Notes: a model not told the origin generated them from the letters alone. Positions 25,626 to 35,220 are shown, numbered from the stretch's first letter. The stretch is DNA of 64,000 nucleotides from Flavobacterium ammonificans (GCF_020885975.1 NZ_AP025183.1:806001-870000); one strand, 5' to 3'. Made by a program: numbers and translations.

Positions 25626-28600
25626 ATGTATTCTTTTTTCCAAATCAAGCACGGAAAAGCGATAGCTTTTTGGCTTATTCATTTTACTTTATTCATTGGC
25701 TATAGCCAAGAAGTTCAAGTCGATTCCAATTTTAATAAACAAGATGATGGTCTCTCAGGAGATGGCTTTGACGGCACCGTTAGATCTGTCGCGATTCAAA
25801 CTGATGGAAAACTACTCGTTGGAGGAGAGTTTCTTAATTTCAACGGAAATGTCACCCCTTATTTTTGCAGATTATTGACAGATGGGTCCAAAGACCCTAC
25901 GTTTATTTTGGGATCAGGGTTCAATGGCAGAATAAACGCATCAGTTATCGAATCCGATGGGAAAATTATCGTTGGAGGTAGTTTTACTTCATTTAATGGA
26001 GCTCCCGTAGGGCGTTTAATCCGATTGAATGTTGATGGATCAAGAGATAGTAGTTTTGACACTTCTGTTGCGGTCGGAAGCGGAATTATTTATGGATTAG
26101 CATTACAAGCTGATGGGAAATTGCTTGTGGTTGGAAGTTTTACCAAATACAATGAGACTTCCGTTAACAGAATAGCAAGACTTTTACCAAATGGTACTTT
26201 GGACAGTTCTTTTGTCACCGGAACAGCAGCTACGAGTACTATTGATGATGTAGTGATTGGTGCCGATGGTAAAATAGTCCTTTCGGGAACCTTTACTTCT
26301 TTTAATGGAAACTCGAGTTATTCCAAATTAGTTCGGTTACACTCCAATGGAAGTATTGACACTTCGTTTTCAATAGGTGCCGGATTTGACGACTCTATTG
26401 AAGCTATAGCGATTCAACCCGATGGTAAAATAATAGTAGGCGGTAGTTTTCTAAACTACAACGGATCGACCCAAAATAGAATTGTTCGTTTGAATTCAAA
26501 TGGAGTTGTTGATTCAAGTTTTCTTTCAGGTACAGGTTTTAATAATGGAACAGTCCATACCATTCTTGTAGCATCAAGTGGTATTTTGATTGGGGGTAAT
26601 TTTTCTGATCAATACAAAACAACTGATGTGAATCGTTTGGTTCTTTTAAAAAGTAACGGAACTATTGCTTCTGATTTTACTATTGGCGAAGGCCCTGCAA
26701 CAGCAACTGTTTATGCTTTAGCTGCATCATCCGATAGTTTTTTTGTAGGAGGTTCATTTTCTGTTTTTGATGAGTTAAAACAAGGCAGATTAGCTAAGAT
26801 TAGTTTTAAGGGAGAACTAGATAATGAATTTCTAACTTCTGGTGTTGGGTTTGATAAATCGGTTAATAAATTGATTCCATTGGCTGATGGGAGTTGTATA
26901 GCTTTTGGAAGTTTTACTCAATTCAATGGGAAATTAGTGAGTCGAATAGCGAAGATTAATTCAAAAGGAGAGTTGGACACTACCTTTAATTTCAATCAAA
27001 TAGGAGCCAATAATACAGTAAAAGAAGTGTTAGTGCTCCCCGATGGTAAATTATTAGTTGCTGGAAATTTTACAAATTACAATGACTCTTCTATTAGGCG
27101 TATGGTTCGGTTACATGCCAATGGCACGGTGGATTCTTCATTCAATATAGGATCTGGGTTTAATTCAATGGTTCATTCTATTATATTACAAAATGACGGT
27201 AAAATTATTGCTGCGGGAAGTTTTTCTAGCTACAAAGGAGTATCGGTAAATAAAGTCATTCGCTTGTTAGCGAATGGTGATTTGGATAGTAGTTTTAATA
27301 TAGGTACAAATCCAAACGACAATCCTACTTTAGTAGTACTACAAGCTGATGGGAAGGTTTTAGTAAGTGGAGAGTTTAGTACTTTTAATGGGGTAGCTTC
27401 GAATAGATTAATTCGGCTCAATGTTGATGGCTCTATTGACACGAGTTTTAATGTTGGGACTGGATTTGTAGGGTTTGTATATGCAATTACTTTGCAAAAT
27501 GACGGAAAAATTCTTGTTGGTGGTTCTTTCACAAGTTTTAATGGTCAGTCAAACAGGCGAATTGTTCGTTTAAATCCAGATGGAAGCCAAGATACTTCTT
27601 TTAATTCTGGGTCAGGATTTAGTAATGGAATTGTGAGAACAATAGCAGTACAATCCAATGGTAGTATTCTTTTAGGGGGTTCGTTTTCGAGCAAGTATAA
27701 TGGAATAAATGTAAAGAGAATGCTTCGTCTTTTTTCGAATGGAACCTTTGATTCCTCTTTTCCAATTTCAATAAATGGGGAAGTTTTAGCTATTGCATTA
27801 GTCAAAGGGGGTGCTATTATTGGGGGTAATTTTAATTCAATTTCAGGAGTATCTAAGCATCGAATTGCTAAGCTACTCTTTTGTCAAGAAGGTACAATTT
27901 GGGACGGTACAAATTGGAGTAATGGATTGCCAACTATAGATAAGACCGTTATTTTTAATTCCAATTATAATATTGAAACAGATTTAAAAATCTGTTCTTG
28001 CGTTGTTAATTCAGGAATAAGAGTTGGAGTAAGAAATTCGGCAACCCTGGAGCTGACTCTACATCTTTCTGGTCAAGGAAAGTTAATTTTTGAAAACAAT
28101 TCGTCACTCTATCAATTTGATGACGCTATCGTCAACTCCGGTTCTATTGAATACATTCGCAAATCTACACCTATGCGGAAAACGGATTATACTTATTGGT
28201 CTTCACCTGTGGCGGCTCAGCAATTGAAATTCCTTTCTCCTAACTCGCCCAGTGCTACATTTTATTCTTTTAATTCACAATCCAATAATTGGCAAAATGA
28301 ATCCACTAATGCAAAGATGATTCCGGGTAAAGGGTATATTTTTCAAGCGCCACAAAATTTTTCAGAGACTACTCCTTCGGTTTTTGATGCTGTTTTTTCA
28401 GGAATCCCAAATAATGGTTTACTAATTATTCCTAATGTAAAAACAGACAATCCCATTTTAATTGGGAATCCCTATCCATCTGCACTAAATGCTGATGCGT
28501 TTATTTTGGAGAATCAAAATGTCCTTCAAGGAAGTCTATATTTTTGGACACATAATACACCAATTACAAATGGTCAATATACTTCAAATGATTATGCAGT

Positions 28601-29483
28601 TTATAACATTTTCGGCGGAATAGGAACAGCAGCTAAAAATAGTGGAGTAAATAATAAAATTCCTAATGGTAAAATTGCATCAGGTCAAGCGTTTTTTGTT
28701 GTAGGAACCAACCAATTAGGTGCGATTACGTTTAAGAATTCTATGCGACTAAAAACAGATAATAACTTATTCTTTAAAATTGGAAATTCACAAAAAGCGA
28801 TCATAAATTCTAATTTTGAGAAACATCGAATTTGGCTTAATTTGTCCAATAAACAAGGACTTTTTAAACAAATTTTATTGGGATATGCCACTGGAGCCAC
28901 CAATGAAAGAGACGTATTGTTTGATGGGCTTTCATTGGACGGAAATGAATGGTTGGATTTCTATAGCTTAAATAATGGCGATAAAAATTCGATTCAGGCG
29001 AGAGCATTGCCTTTTGATACAAACGACGTTATCAATATTGGTTATAGAGCAAAACAGGAGGGTAGTTTTGCAATTGGCTTGGACGATTTTGATGGCTTAT
29101 TTGTAAATCAATCCATTTATTTAGAAGACCTTCAAGAATCAAAAATTCAAGATTTGAAGAAAGGACAGTATTCTTTCTTTACAACTAAAGGAACTTTTGA
29201 TAACCGCTTTAAATTACTTTTTCAAGACAAAAATGCAGTTCTTGAAAATACAGATATTGAGGTGCAAGTTGTAGCACAAAACAATCAAATCCAGATAAGT
29301 TCTTCAAAAGAAACGATAAATAAAGTAGTGTTATATTCACTAGATGGGAAACAATTATACAAAGCTTCAGAATTAAAAACAAAAACGCATTTAATTGAAG
29401 CAGCGATTTGGAAATCTAAAATACTTATTGTTCAAATTACTCTGGAAACTGGAGAAGTAGTCCGTCGTAAAGTTTTGTTTTAA
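25626..29483 (+). CDS. Secreted delta-60 repeat protein with T9SS sorting domain
   Basis: A large exported protein of 1285 residues. It has a signal peptide (cut near GYSQ), then 14 consecutive copies of a repeat of about 48-55 residues to about residue 755. The consensus is roughly ADGKILVGGSFTSFNG, then RIVRLNxDGS and DxSFNxGxGF, the delta-60 pattern expected to fold as beta-propeller blades. A non-repeat region of about 450 residues follows, and the C-terminal 80 residues look like a type A T9SS sorting domain (KVVLYSLDGKQLYKA, ending VRRKVLF). Probable cell-surface or secreted binding protein; the ligand is unknown. It is a single gene with its own promoter and terminator. Confidence 0.9.
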   Translation: MYSFFQIKHGKAIAFWLIHFTLFIGYSQEVQVDSNFNKQDDGLSGDGFDGTVRSVAIQTDGKLLVGGEFLNFNGNVTPYFCRLLTDGSKDPTFILGSGFNGRINASVIESDGKIIVGGSFTSFNGAPVGRLIRLNVDGSRDSSFDTSVAVGSGIIYGLALQADGKLLVVGSFTKYNETSVNRIARLLPNGTLDSSFVTGTAATSTIDDVVIGADGKIVLSGTFTSFNGNSSYSKLVRLHSNGSIDTSFSIGAGFDDSIEAIAIQPDGKIIVGGSFLNYNGSTQNRIVRLNSNGVVDSSFLSGTGFNNGTVHTILVASSGILIGGNFSDQYKTTDVNRLVLLKSNGTIASDFTIGEGPATATVYALAASSDSFFVGGSFSVFDELKQGRLAKISFKGELDNEFLTSGVGFDKSVNKLIPLADGSCIAFGSFTQFNGKLVSRIAKINSKGELDTTFNFNQIGANNTVKEVLVLPDGKLLVAGNFTNYNDSSIRRMVRLHANGTVDSSFNIGSGFNSMVHSIILQNDGKIIAAGSFSSYKGVSVNKVIRLLANGDLDSSFNIGTNPNDNPTLVVLQADGKVLVSGEFSTFNGVASNRLIRLNVDGSIDTSFNVGTGFVGFVYAITLQNDGKILVGGSFTSFNGQSNRRIVRLNPDGSQDTSFNSGSGFSNGIVRTIAVQSNGSILLGGSFSSKYNGINVKRMLRLFSNGTFDSSFPISINGEVLAIALVKGGAIIGGNFNSISGVSKHRIAKLLFCQEGTIWDGTNWSNGLPTIDKTVIFNSNYNIETDLKICSCVVNSGIRVGVRNSATLELTLHLSGQGKLIFENNSSLYQFDDAIVNSGSIEYIRKSTPMRKTDYTYWSSPVAAQQLKFLSPNSPSATFYSFNSQSNNWQNESTNAKMIPGKGYIFQAPQNFSETTPSVFDAVFSGIPNNGLLIIPNVKTDNPILIGNPYPSALNADAFILENQNVLQGSLYFWTHNTPITNGQYTSNDYAVYNIFGGIGTAAKNSGVNNKIPNGKIASGQAFFVVGTNQLGAITFKNSMRLKTDNNLFFKIGNSQKAIINSNFEKHRIWLNLSNKQGLFKQILLGYATGATNERDVLFDGLSLDGNEWLDFYSLNNGDKNSIQARALPFDTNDVINIGYRAKQEGSFAIGLDDFDGLFVNQSIYLEDLQESKIQDLKKGQYSFFTTKGTFDNRFKLLFQDKNAVLENTDIEVQVVAQNNQIQISSSKETINKVVLYSLDGKQLYKASELKTKTHLIEAAIWKSKILIVQITLETGEVVRRKVLF

Positions 29484-29488
29484 AATGA

Positions 29489-29524
29489 AAAAGTTTCCAG
29501 TCTTTTCAGGCTGGAAGCTTTTAT
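29489..29524 (+). terminator. Terminator after the delta-60 repeat gene
   Basis: The hairpin arms AAAAGTTTCCAGTC and GGCTGGAAGCTTTT pair with G-T wobbles and run into a T-rich tract. It lies between the convergent delta-60 and bioB genes. Confidence 0.75.
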
Positions 29525-29541
29525 ATAGTTGCAATTCATTT

Positions 29542-30627
29542 TTATTTTCCTTTTATAGAGGCCTCTAAATTTCTTTCGATTTTGTGTCCTGGACGAGACC
29601 ATTTTGGTTTTTCGCCTAAGGCAACAAATTGAGAATCTTCGGCTTCTACCGTTGGCGGTTGTACCATTTTTGTAAATGGTTTTTGTGGTTTCAATCCTAG
29701 TAATTCAAACATTTTCATGTCTTCATTCACATCTGGATTAGGCGTAGTCAATAATTTATTTCCTGCAAAGATGGAATTGGCACCAGCAAAGAAACACATC
29801 GCCTGGCCTTCGCGACTCATATTCGTTCTTCCTGCTGATAAACGCACTTGAGTTTCAGGCATTACAATTCGAGTTGTGGCTACCATTCGAATCATTTCCC
29901 AAATTTCAACCGGTTCTTCATCTTCCAAAGGAGTTCCATCTACAGCAACCAAAGCATTAATTGGCACTGATTCGGGTTGAGGATTCAATGTGGAAAGAGC
30001 TACCAGCATTCCGGCTCTGTCTTCAATACTTTCTCCCATTCCGATAATTCCCCCGCTACAAACGGTAACGTTAGTTTTACGAACATTCTCTATCGTTTGT
30101 AAACGGTCTTCAAAACCACGTGTCGAAATAACTTCTTTATAATATTCTTCAGAGGTATCTAAATTGTGGTTGTAAGCATATAAACCCGCTTCGGCTAAAC
30201 GTTGTGCTTGGTTTTCGGTAATCATACCCAAAGTACAACATACTTCCATGTCTAATTTGTTGATGGTACGTACCATTTCTAACACTTGGTCAAATTCTGG
30301 TCCGTCTTTTACATTACGCCAAGCGGCTCCCATACAAACGCGAGATGATCCAGCAGATTTAGCATTTAATGCTTGCGCTTTTACTTGGTTAACAGTCATT
30401 AAATCATTCCCTTCAACGTTGGTATTGTAGCGTGCTGCTTGAGGGCAATATCCGCAATCTTCAGAACAACCACCCGTTTTGATGGATAATAGTGTAGAAA
30501 CTTGAACTACATTAGGATCGTGATTTTCTCTATGTATAGTGGCTGCGTCATACAATAAATCCATTAACGGTCTATTGTAAATCGCTATAATTTCTTCTTT
30601 AGTCCAATCGTGTTTTGTAATGCTCAT
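29542..30627 (-). CDS. bioB: Biotin synthase
   Basis: Radical-SAM enzyme that inserts sulfur into dethiobiotin to make biotin. From the preferred ATG (MSITKHDWTKEEI) it has 361 residues. The [4Fe-4S] motif is CSEDCGYCPQ (Cys54, Cys58, Cys61), and the conserved YNHNLDTSEEYY and SAGRTNMSREGQ segments are present. The frame is open to an ATG at 30648, but that codon overlaps the -7 element, so it cannot lie in the mRNA from this promoter. It is about 4.6 kb from the ketoacyl synthase end of the bioF-D-A cluster and on the opposite strand. Confidence 0.97.
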   Translation of the reverse strand: MSITKHDWTKEEIIAIYNRPLMDLLYDAATIHRENHDPNVVQVSTLLSIKTGGCSEDCGYCPQAARYNTNVEGNDLMTVNQVKAQALNAKSAGSSRVCMGAAWRNVKDGPEFDQVLEMVRTINKLDMEVCCTLGMITENQAQRLAEAGLYAYNHNLDTSEEYYKEVISTRGFEDRLQTIENVRKTNVTVCSGGIIGMGESIEDRAGMLVALSTLNPQPESVPINALVAVDGTPLEDEEPVEIWEMIRMVATTRIVMPETQVRLSAGRTNMSREGQAMCFFAGANSIFAGNKLLTTPNPDVNEDMKMFELLGLKPQKPFTKMVQPPTVEAEDSQFVALGEKPKWSRPGHKIERNLEASIKGK

Positions 30628-30645
30628 GGGTATAATTTTATGTAT

Positions 30646-30677
30646 CAAAAGTAATCAAATAGTTTCAAACAAGCAAT
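30646..30677 (-). promoter_or_regulatory. bioB promoter (-33 TTG, -7 TACTTTTG)
   Basis: On the minus strand TACTTTTG (30646-30653) matches TAnnTTTG exactly, with TTG (30675-30677) 21 nt upstream. It fixes the bioB start at 30627 and gives a short leader of about 12 nt. Confidence 0.62.
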
Positions 30678-30703
30678 GGTATTATCTCACACCAATCCAC
30701 CAT

Positions 30704-31633
30704 TTATAATCCGCTAAGATAGCGTAACGAATACTCTTTGTCTTTTTGAAGTTGCTGGATTAGTAATGTTACCGACTCAAATTTTTGTTCTGACCGAATA
30801 GGATGAATAATAGATACGGTAATTTTTTGGTCGTAGATGGTTGATTCAAAATCAAATAGATGTACTTCAATCGTTTTCTCTTTGCCCTCAACGGTTGGAT
30901 TAAATCCAATGTTCATCATCCCAAAAACTGCCTTTTCCTCAATAAGTGCTTGCACAATATAAACGCCGTTTTTAGGAATTAGTTTATAATCTTCACTTAA
31001 TTGAATATTGGCTGTTGGAAACCCAATGGTTCTCCCTAATTGTTTTCCTTTTACAACGGTTCCGCTAAAAACATAATCATAACCTAAATAATCGTTAGCG
31101 AGATGAATTTCTCCTTCTTCGAGTGCAGTTCTGATTTTGGTTGAGCTAATCGAAATTGCATTAATTTCTTGTGCTGATATTTGTTCGACTTCGAAACCAT
31201 ATTTTTTACCAAACGCTTCTAAATCTTCAAAATTAGCGGTTCTGTTTTTTCCAAAACGATGATCATAGCCAATAATTATTTTCTGAATATGCAATTGGTC
31301 AACCAAAATAGTTTTGACAAATTCTTCAGCAGTCAATTGAGAAAAAACCTCATCAAAAGGATGGATGATTAAATTTTCAATCCCTATTTTCTCAAATAAC
31401 CCTATTTTTTCATCAATGGTATTTAATAATTTCAAATCTGTTTTTCCTTGTAATACCATTCTAGGGTGAGGGAAAAAAGTGAGAACGGTACTTTCAAACT
31501 CTCCATTATGAGTGTTTTGAATCAATTTTTTTAGAATTGCAGTATGTCCAATATGCACACCATCAAAAGTGCCCAATGTAAGAATGGTTTTCTTATCTGA
31601 TTCAAAATCGTGTATGGAATGAAAAATTTTCAA
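30704..31633 (-). CDS. ribF: Bifunctional riboflavin kinase/FAD synthetase
   Basis: Converts riboflavin to FMN and then FAD in the cytoplasm. The 309-residue protein has the N-terminal FAD-synthetase nucleotidyltransferase domain with GTFDGVHIGHTAIL near residue 22 (HxGH) and the YDHRFGKNR segment near residue 123. The C-terminal riboflavin kinase domain has GKQLGRTIGFPTANI near residue 195. Both activities therefore look intact. It is a single gene with a -7 element just upstream. FAD from this enzyme would supply the photolyases nearby, though no co-regulation is shown. Confidence 0.97.
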   Translation of the reverse strand: MKIFHSIHDFESDKKTILTLGTFDGVHIGHTAILKKLIQNTHNGEFESTVLTFFPHPRMVLQGKTDLKLLNTIDEKIGLFEKIGIENLIIHPFDEVFSQLTAEEFVKTILVDQLHIQKIIIGYDHRFGKNRTANFEDLEAFGKKYGFEVEQISAQEINAISISSTKIRTALEEGEIHLANDYLGYDYVFSGTVVKGKQLGRTIGFPTANIQLSEDYKLIPKNGVYIVQALIEEKAVFGMMNIGFNPTVEGKEKTIEVHLFDFESTIYDQKITVSIIHPIRSEQKFESVTLLIQQLQKDKEYSLRYLSGL

Positions 31634-31656
31634 TATTTTTTCGTTTATTTTGATTG

Positions 31657-31664
31657 CAAATTTA
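31657..31664 (-). promoter_or_regulatory. ribF promoter -7 element (TAAATTTG)
   Basis: The minus-strand TAAATTTG lies 23 nt before the ribF ATG. There is no FMN-riboswitch-sized leader, so such control is excluded at this promoter. Confidence 0.5.
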
Positions 31665-31801
31665 CGTTAATCTATTTGAAATTTTGAAGCAATGCGTGTT
31701 GGTTTTGTCTGAAATTTTAAACTATCAATCAAAAGTTTAAAAAAAATAGTTATTATGTGAAAAATTATATAGCTCCCTAATTTAATTCCGTTAAAATAAG
31801 C

Positions 31802-31809
31802 TAATTTTG
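31802..31809 (+). promoter_or_regulatory. Promoter -7 element (TAATTTTG) for the secreted metalloprotease gene
   Basis: An exact TAnnTTTG match lies 22 nt before the ATG at 31832. No -33 element was found. Confidence 0.5.
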
Positions 31810-31831
31810 GTCATCCAAAGCTTCCAAATCC

Positions 31832-34501
31832 ATGAAAAGAAATTGTATTGTATTCTTTTTATTTACTTTTTATACACTTGTAAATGCTCAAGTTGTTTCT
31901 CCATGGAAACGAGTCCCTAGTTCCGATTTTACGCTAAAAAACGATGCTGGAGCTACTCCGTCAGGGAAGAGTAAGTTGCTGTTTTATTTAGATCAAGAGC
32001 AACTTAAGACCTCATTAGAAGTTTTGTCTCATAAAAGGAAAGGTGATTTCGTACTAATTGAGTTTCCTAATTCCAATGGAGACCTAGAACAATTTGTAGT
32101 GAAAGAATTATCTAATTTTGCTCCTGAATTACAAGAAAAATATCCAGAAATCAGAGCTTTTTCGGGTAAAAGTAGTGGTGATAAAACAGCTGTTATTCAT
32201 TTTAGTTTTTCACCCTATGGATTTCAGTCTATGATACTTCGCGCTAATTCTGGCTCCGAGTTTATAGAAGGGTATTCCATTCCGCAATCCATTTATACTA
32301 TTTTTTCAAGTCGTGATAATGAATCGGAGGCACGTTTAATTTGCACTTCTTTTGAATCAATGGCTAAACCGATACGGTCTCTATCATCAAAGACTGTTTC
32401 TTCTAACGGTATGTTCAAAACACTTCGTTTGGCACTCGCATGTACAGGAGAGTACACTGCTCATTTTGGAGGAGTGCCACAAGCTTTGGCGGCTATGAAT
32501 GCAACCATGACAAGAGTAAATGGAGTTTTTAATAAAGATTTAGCATTGCATTTAAATTTAATTCCCAATACAGAAATTTTAATTTATCCCAATGCCGCGA
32601 CTGATCCTTTTTCGCCTGCAAATATTGGCGCTCAAGGCGCTTGGAATATGCAGCTTCAAAGAGATCTTTCTGAAAAAATCGGAAATTCAAATTACGATAT
32701 TGGACATTTACTAGGCGCTTCAGGTGGCGGTGGAAATGCTGGCTGTATAGGATGTGTTTGTCAAAATCCACAATCACAGAATGATTTAGCTAAAGGCAGT
32801 GGCTATTCCTCGCCTTCAGATGGTAAACCCGAGGGAGATAGCTTTGATATAGATTTTGTAGCGCATGAAATCGGTCATCAATTAGGTGCTAATCATACTT
32901 TTTCTCATGAAATAGAAGGTACTGGGGTTAGTGTTGAACCAGGTAGCGGTTCCACTATAATGGGTTATGCTGGGTTAACAGATTACAACGTTCAATTGAA
33001 TTCGGACGATTATTTTTCTAAAGTTAGCATCGAACAAATTTTAACTAATCTTTCCGCTAAAAGTTGTCCCGTAGTTACCACTTTGTCTAGTCAGACTCCA
33101 ACAGTAAATGCTGGTCCTGATTATGTAATTCCAAAAAGCACCCCATTTTATTTAAAAGGAACCTCTACAGATCCAAATGGAGATAGCATTAGCTATTGTT
33201 GGGAACAAATAGATTCTGCTATCAATACTTCTGGAAGTTCTAGCGTTGCATTTCCAACAAAAGAAAACGGACCCCTTTTTAGATCCGTTTATCCCTCTTC
33301 ATCTCCAATTCGTTTTTTTCCTTCATTTTCGAATGTTTTAAATTCAGTTTTAACATCAAAGTGGGAATCTGTTGTAGACATTTCAAGAGAATTAAATTTA
33401 GCATTAACAGTTAGAGATAATGCTTTAGGTAATGTAGCACAGACTAATTCAGACACTATGAAAGTTCAGGTTGATGCGACTACAGGTCCTTTTGAATTTT
33501 TATCGCAAAGCGAAGCTGATTTGTCATGGCCTGCTTCTAGTTTTCAAACCATAACATGGGCTGTAAATAACACTATGAAGTTGCCAGGAGCTTCTCATGT
33601 CAATATAAAATTATCAATAGATGGTGGTCAAACATTTCCGATTGTTTTAAAATCAAATACTCCAAACGATGGTTCAGAATTAATAGTAGTTCCTAAAGGA
33701 ATTGTTGGTAAAAATTGCAGACTCTTAATTGAACCGGTATCCTCAATTTTTTACGCCGTAAATAAAGAGTCTTTTGCAATAGGATACTCTTCTGTTACCA
33801 CATGTAGCACCTACGATTTTCCTACGCCATTCGAGATACCAGAGTCTATTACTCCGTTAACTAGAACAATTTCAGTTCCAGTTAACTCGTCAATGGTTTC
33901 TGATGTTAATGTAAAAGTAGAATTGAGTCATGAATATATTTCAGACGTTCATATTGAATTAATAAGTCCGCAAAGGAGAGTAATAAAACTGTTAGAAAAC
34001 AAATGTGGAGATACTAATTCTAGTTTGAAACTTAATTTTGATGACCAAGGAACAGAACTTAATTGCACCTCTTCGCTGCTGCAAAATGTAGTTCCAATAG
34101 ATCCTTTAAATGTATTAAATGATAGTAATCCTTCCGGAAATTGGTCCATCAGAGCCAGAGATTTGTTTAGTGGAGATAGTGGGTCTATTCAGTCAGCTTC
34201 TGTAACCATTTGCACCAAAGCATTTACTCCGATCGCTCCATTTGAAATAGATTTAAGCTCAGTTTTAGTGTATCCAAATCCAAATCAAGGAGAATTTAAT
34301 GTTATTTTTACAAGCGATCAAGTCGCAGAAAAAACAATTATGGTACATGATTTACTAGGAAGAAAAATTTACGAAAAACAATTCCTTAGTACTACCATTT
34401 TTTATGAAACAATCCAACTAGTCAATGTTCAAACGGGAGTCTATATTGTAACAGTAAAAGATGGTCCAAGACAATTAACCAAGAAAATAGTAATCGAGTA
34501 A
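31832..34501 (+). CDS. Secreted reprolysin-like zinc metalloprotease with P-domain and T9SS sorting domain
   Basis: A predicted exported metalloprotease of 889 residues. It has a signal peptide (cut after VNAQ) and a propeptide-like region to about residue 190. The metzincin catalytic domain has the zinc site HEIGHQLGANH (His345, His349, His355, general base Glu346) and the Met-turn STIMGYAG. An Ig/PKD-like segment follows (TPTVNAGPDYVIP, GTSTDPNGDSISY). Next comes a proprotein-convertase P-domain near residues 680-800 (SDVNVKVELSHEYISDVHIELISP). A type A T9SS sorting domain ends the protein (VYPNPNQGEFNV, ending TKKIVIE). It probably digests extracellular protein. It is a single gene, convergent with pth. 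Confidence 0.93.
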   Translation: MKRNCIVFFLFTFYTLVNAQVVSPWKRVPSSDFTLKNDAGATPSGKSKLLFYLDQEQLKTSLEVLSHKRKGDFVLIEFPNSNGDLEQFVVKELSNFAPELQEKYPEIRAFSGKSSGDKTAVIHFSFSPYGFQSMILRANSGSEFIEGYSIPQSIYTIFSSRDNESEARLICTSFESMAKPIRSLSSKTVSSNGMFKTLRLALACTGEYTAHFGGVPQALAAMNATMTRVNGVFNKDLALHLNLIPNTEILIYPNAATDPFSPANIGAQGAWNMQLQRDLSEKIGNSNYDIGHLLGASGGGGNAGCIGCVCQNPQSQNDLAKGSGYSSPSDGKPEGDSFDIDFVAHEIGHQLGANHTFSHEIEGTGVSVEPGSGSTIMGYAGLTDYNVQLNSDDYFSKVSIEQILTNLSAKSCPVVTTLSSQTPTVNAGPDYVIPKSTPFYLKGTSTDPNGDSISYCWEQIDSAINTSGSSSVAFPTKENGPLFRSVYPSSSPIRFFPSFSNVLNSVLTSKWESVVDISRELNLALTVRDNALGNVAQTNSDTMKVQVDATTGPFEFLSQSEADLSWPASSFQTITWAVNNTMKLPGASHVNIKLSIDGGQTFPIVLKSNTPNDGSELIVVPKGIVGKNCRLLIEPVSSIFYAVNKESFAIGYSSVTTCSTYDFPTPFEIPESITPLTRTISVPVNSSMVSDVNVKVELSHEYISDVHIELISPQRRVIKLLENKCGDTNSSLKLNFDDQGTELNCTSSLLQNVVPIDPLNVLNDSNPSGNWSIRARDLFSGDSGSIQSASVTICTKAFTPIAPFEIDLSSVLVYPNPNQGEFNVIFTSDQVAEKTIMVHDLLGRKIYEKQFLSTTIFYETIQLVNVQTGVYIVTVKDGPRQLTKKIVIE

Positions 34502-34511
34502 TTAGTGGTTC

Positions 34512-35186
34512 TTATTTTCCATTGAAGCTAGTCATAGTGTTTTCTAGACCAGCAGTTCCAAAAGATTGTATAATTGCGGCTGCTAATTCAAGTCGTTCAG
34601 GGAGTTTAGCTTTTTCTTCTTCATCCCATTCGCCTAATACATAGTCCACCTGTTGTCCTTTTTTGAATTGGTCACTAATTCCGAAACGGAAACGAGTATA
34701 GTTTTGAGTATTTAAGATTAAATTGATGTTTTTGAGTCCGTTATGCCCGCCATCACTTCCTTTGGGTTTGATGCGAATGGTACCAAAAGACAAGTTCAAG
34801 TCATCGGTAATTACCAATATATTTTCTAAAGGAATATTTTCTTTATCCATCCAGTATTTAACCGCTTTCCCGCTTAAATTCATGTAAGTGTTGGGTTTTA
34901 ACAAAAAGAAAGTACGCCCTTTAAATTTGTACTCGGCAAGAGTGCCTAATTTTACCGTTTCAAAAGAAAGATTTTCCTTTTTAGCCAAAAAGTCCAAGAC
35001 TTTAAATCCAATATTATGACGTGTATTGACATATTCGGCTCCGATATTTCCTAGCCCAACAATTAAAAATTTATTACTCACGCTTTTCATATTGTTATTT
35101 GTGTGTTCGTGAACCTCCGGTTTCTTACTATCTGTATCACTTACTGTTTTACTAGAGGCAAACAGTTGTTTTATCCATTGAATCAT
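34512..35186 (-). CDS. pth: Peptidyl-tRNA hydrolase
   Basis: Releases peptides from peptidyl-tRNA to recycle tRNA. It has 224 residues from the first ATG. The core is typical: FLIVGLGNIGAEYVNTRHNIGF with catalytic His57, KPNTYMNLSG, and GSDGGHNGLKNI. The first 32 residues are a charged extension not found in the E. coli enzyme, and a second ATG at 35090 (Met33) would give the ordinary length. The promoter 4 nt before the first ATG supports an mRNA that includes that ATG at its very 5' end, so either start is possible. It follows a terminator after rplY and is separately expressed. Confidence 0.95.
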   Translation of the reverse strand: MIQWIKQLFASSKTVSDTDSKKPEVHEHTNNNMKSVSNKFLIVGLGNIGAEYVNTRHNIGFKVLDFLAKKENLSFETVKLGTLAEYKFKGRTFFLLKPNTYMNLSGKAVKYWMDKENIPLENILVITDDLNLSFGTIRIKPKGSDGGHNGLKNINLILNTQNYTRFRFGISDQFKKGQQVDYVLGEWDEEEKAKLPERLELAAAIIQSFGTAGLENTMTSFNGK

Positions 35187-35190
35187 ACTG

Positions 35191-35218
35191 CAAAAATAAA
35201 CTTATTTAAAAGAATCAA
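35191..35218 (-). promoter_or_regulatory. pth promoter (-33 TTG, -7 TATTTTTG)
   Basis: On the minus strand TATTTTTG (35191-35198) ends 4 nt before the first ATG, and TTG (35216-35218) is 17 nt upstream. The predicted mRNA is leaderless for the long pth form. Confidence 0.65.
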
Positions 35219-35220
35219 CC

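Noticed and set aside
25626-27900. The repeated DNA of the delta-60 gene as a CRISPR or tandem DNA repeat
   Set aside because: The periodicity is in protein of about 50 residues with strong DNA divergence, which is ordinary repeat-protein evolution.
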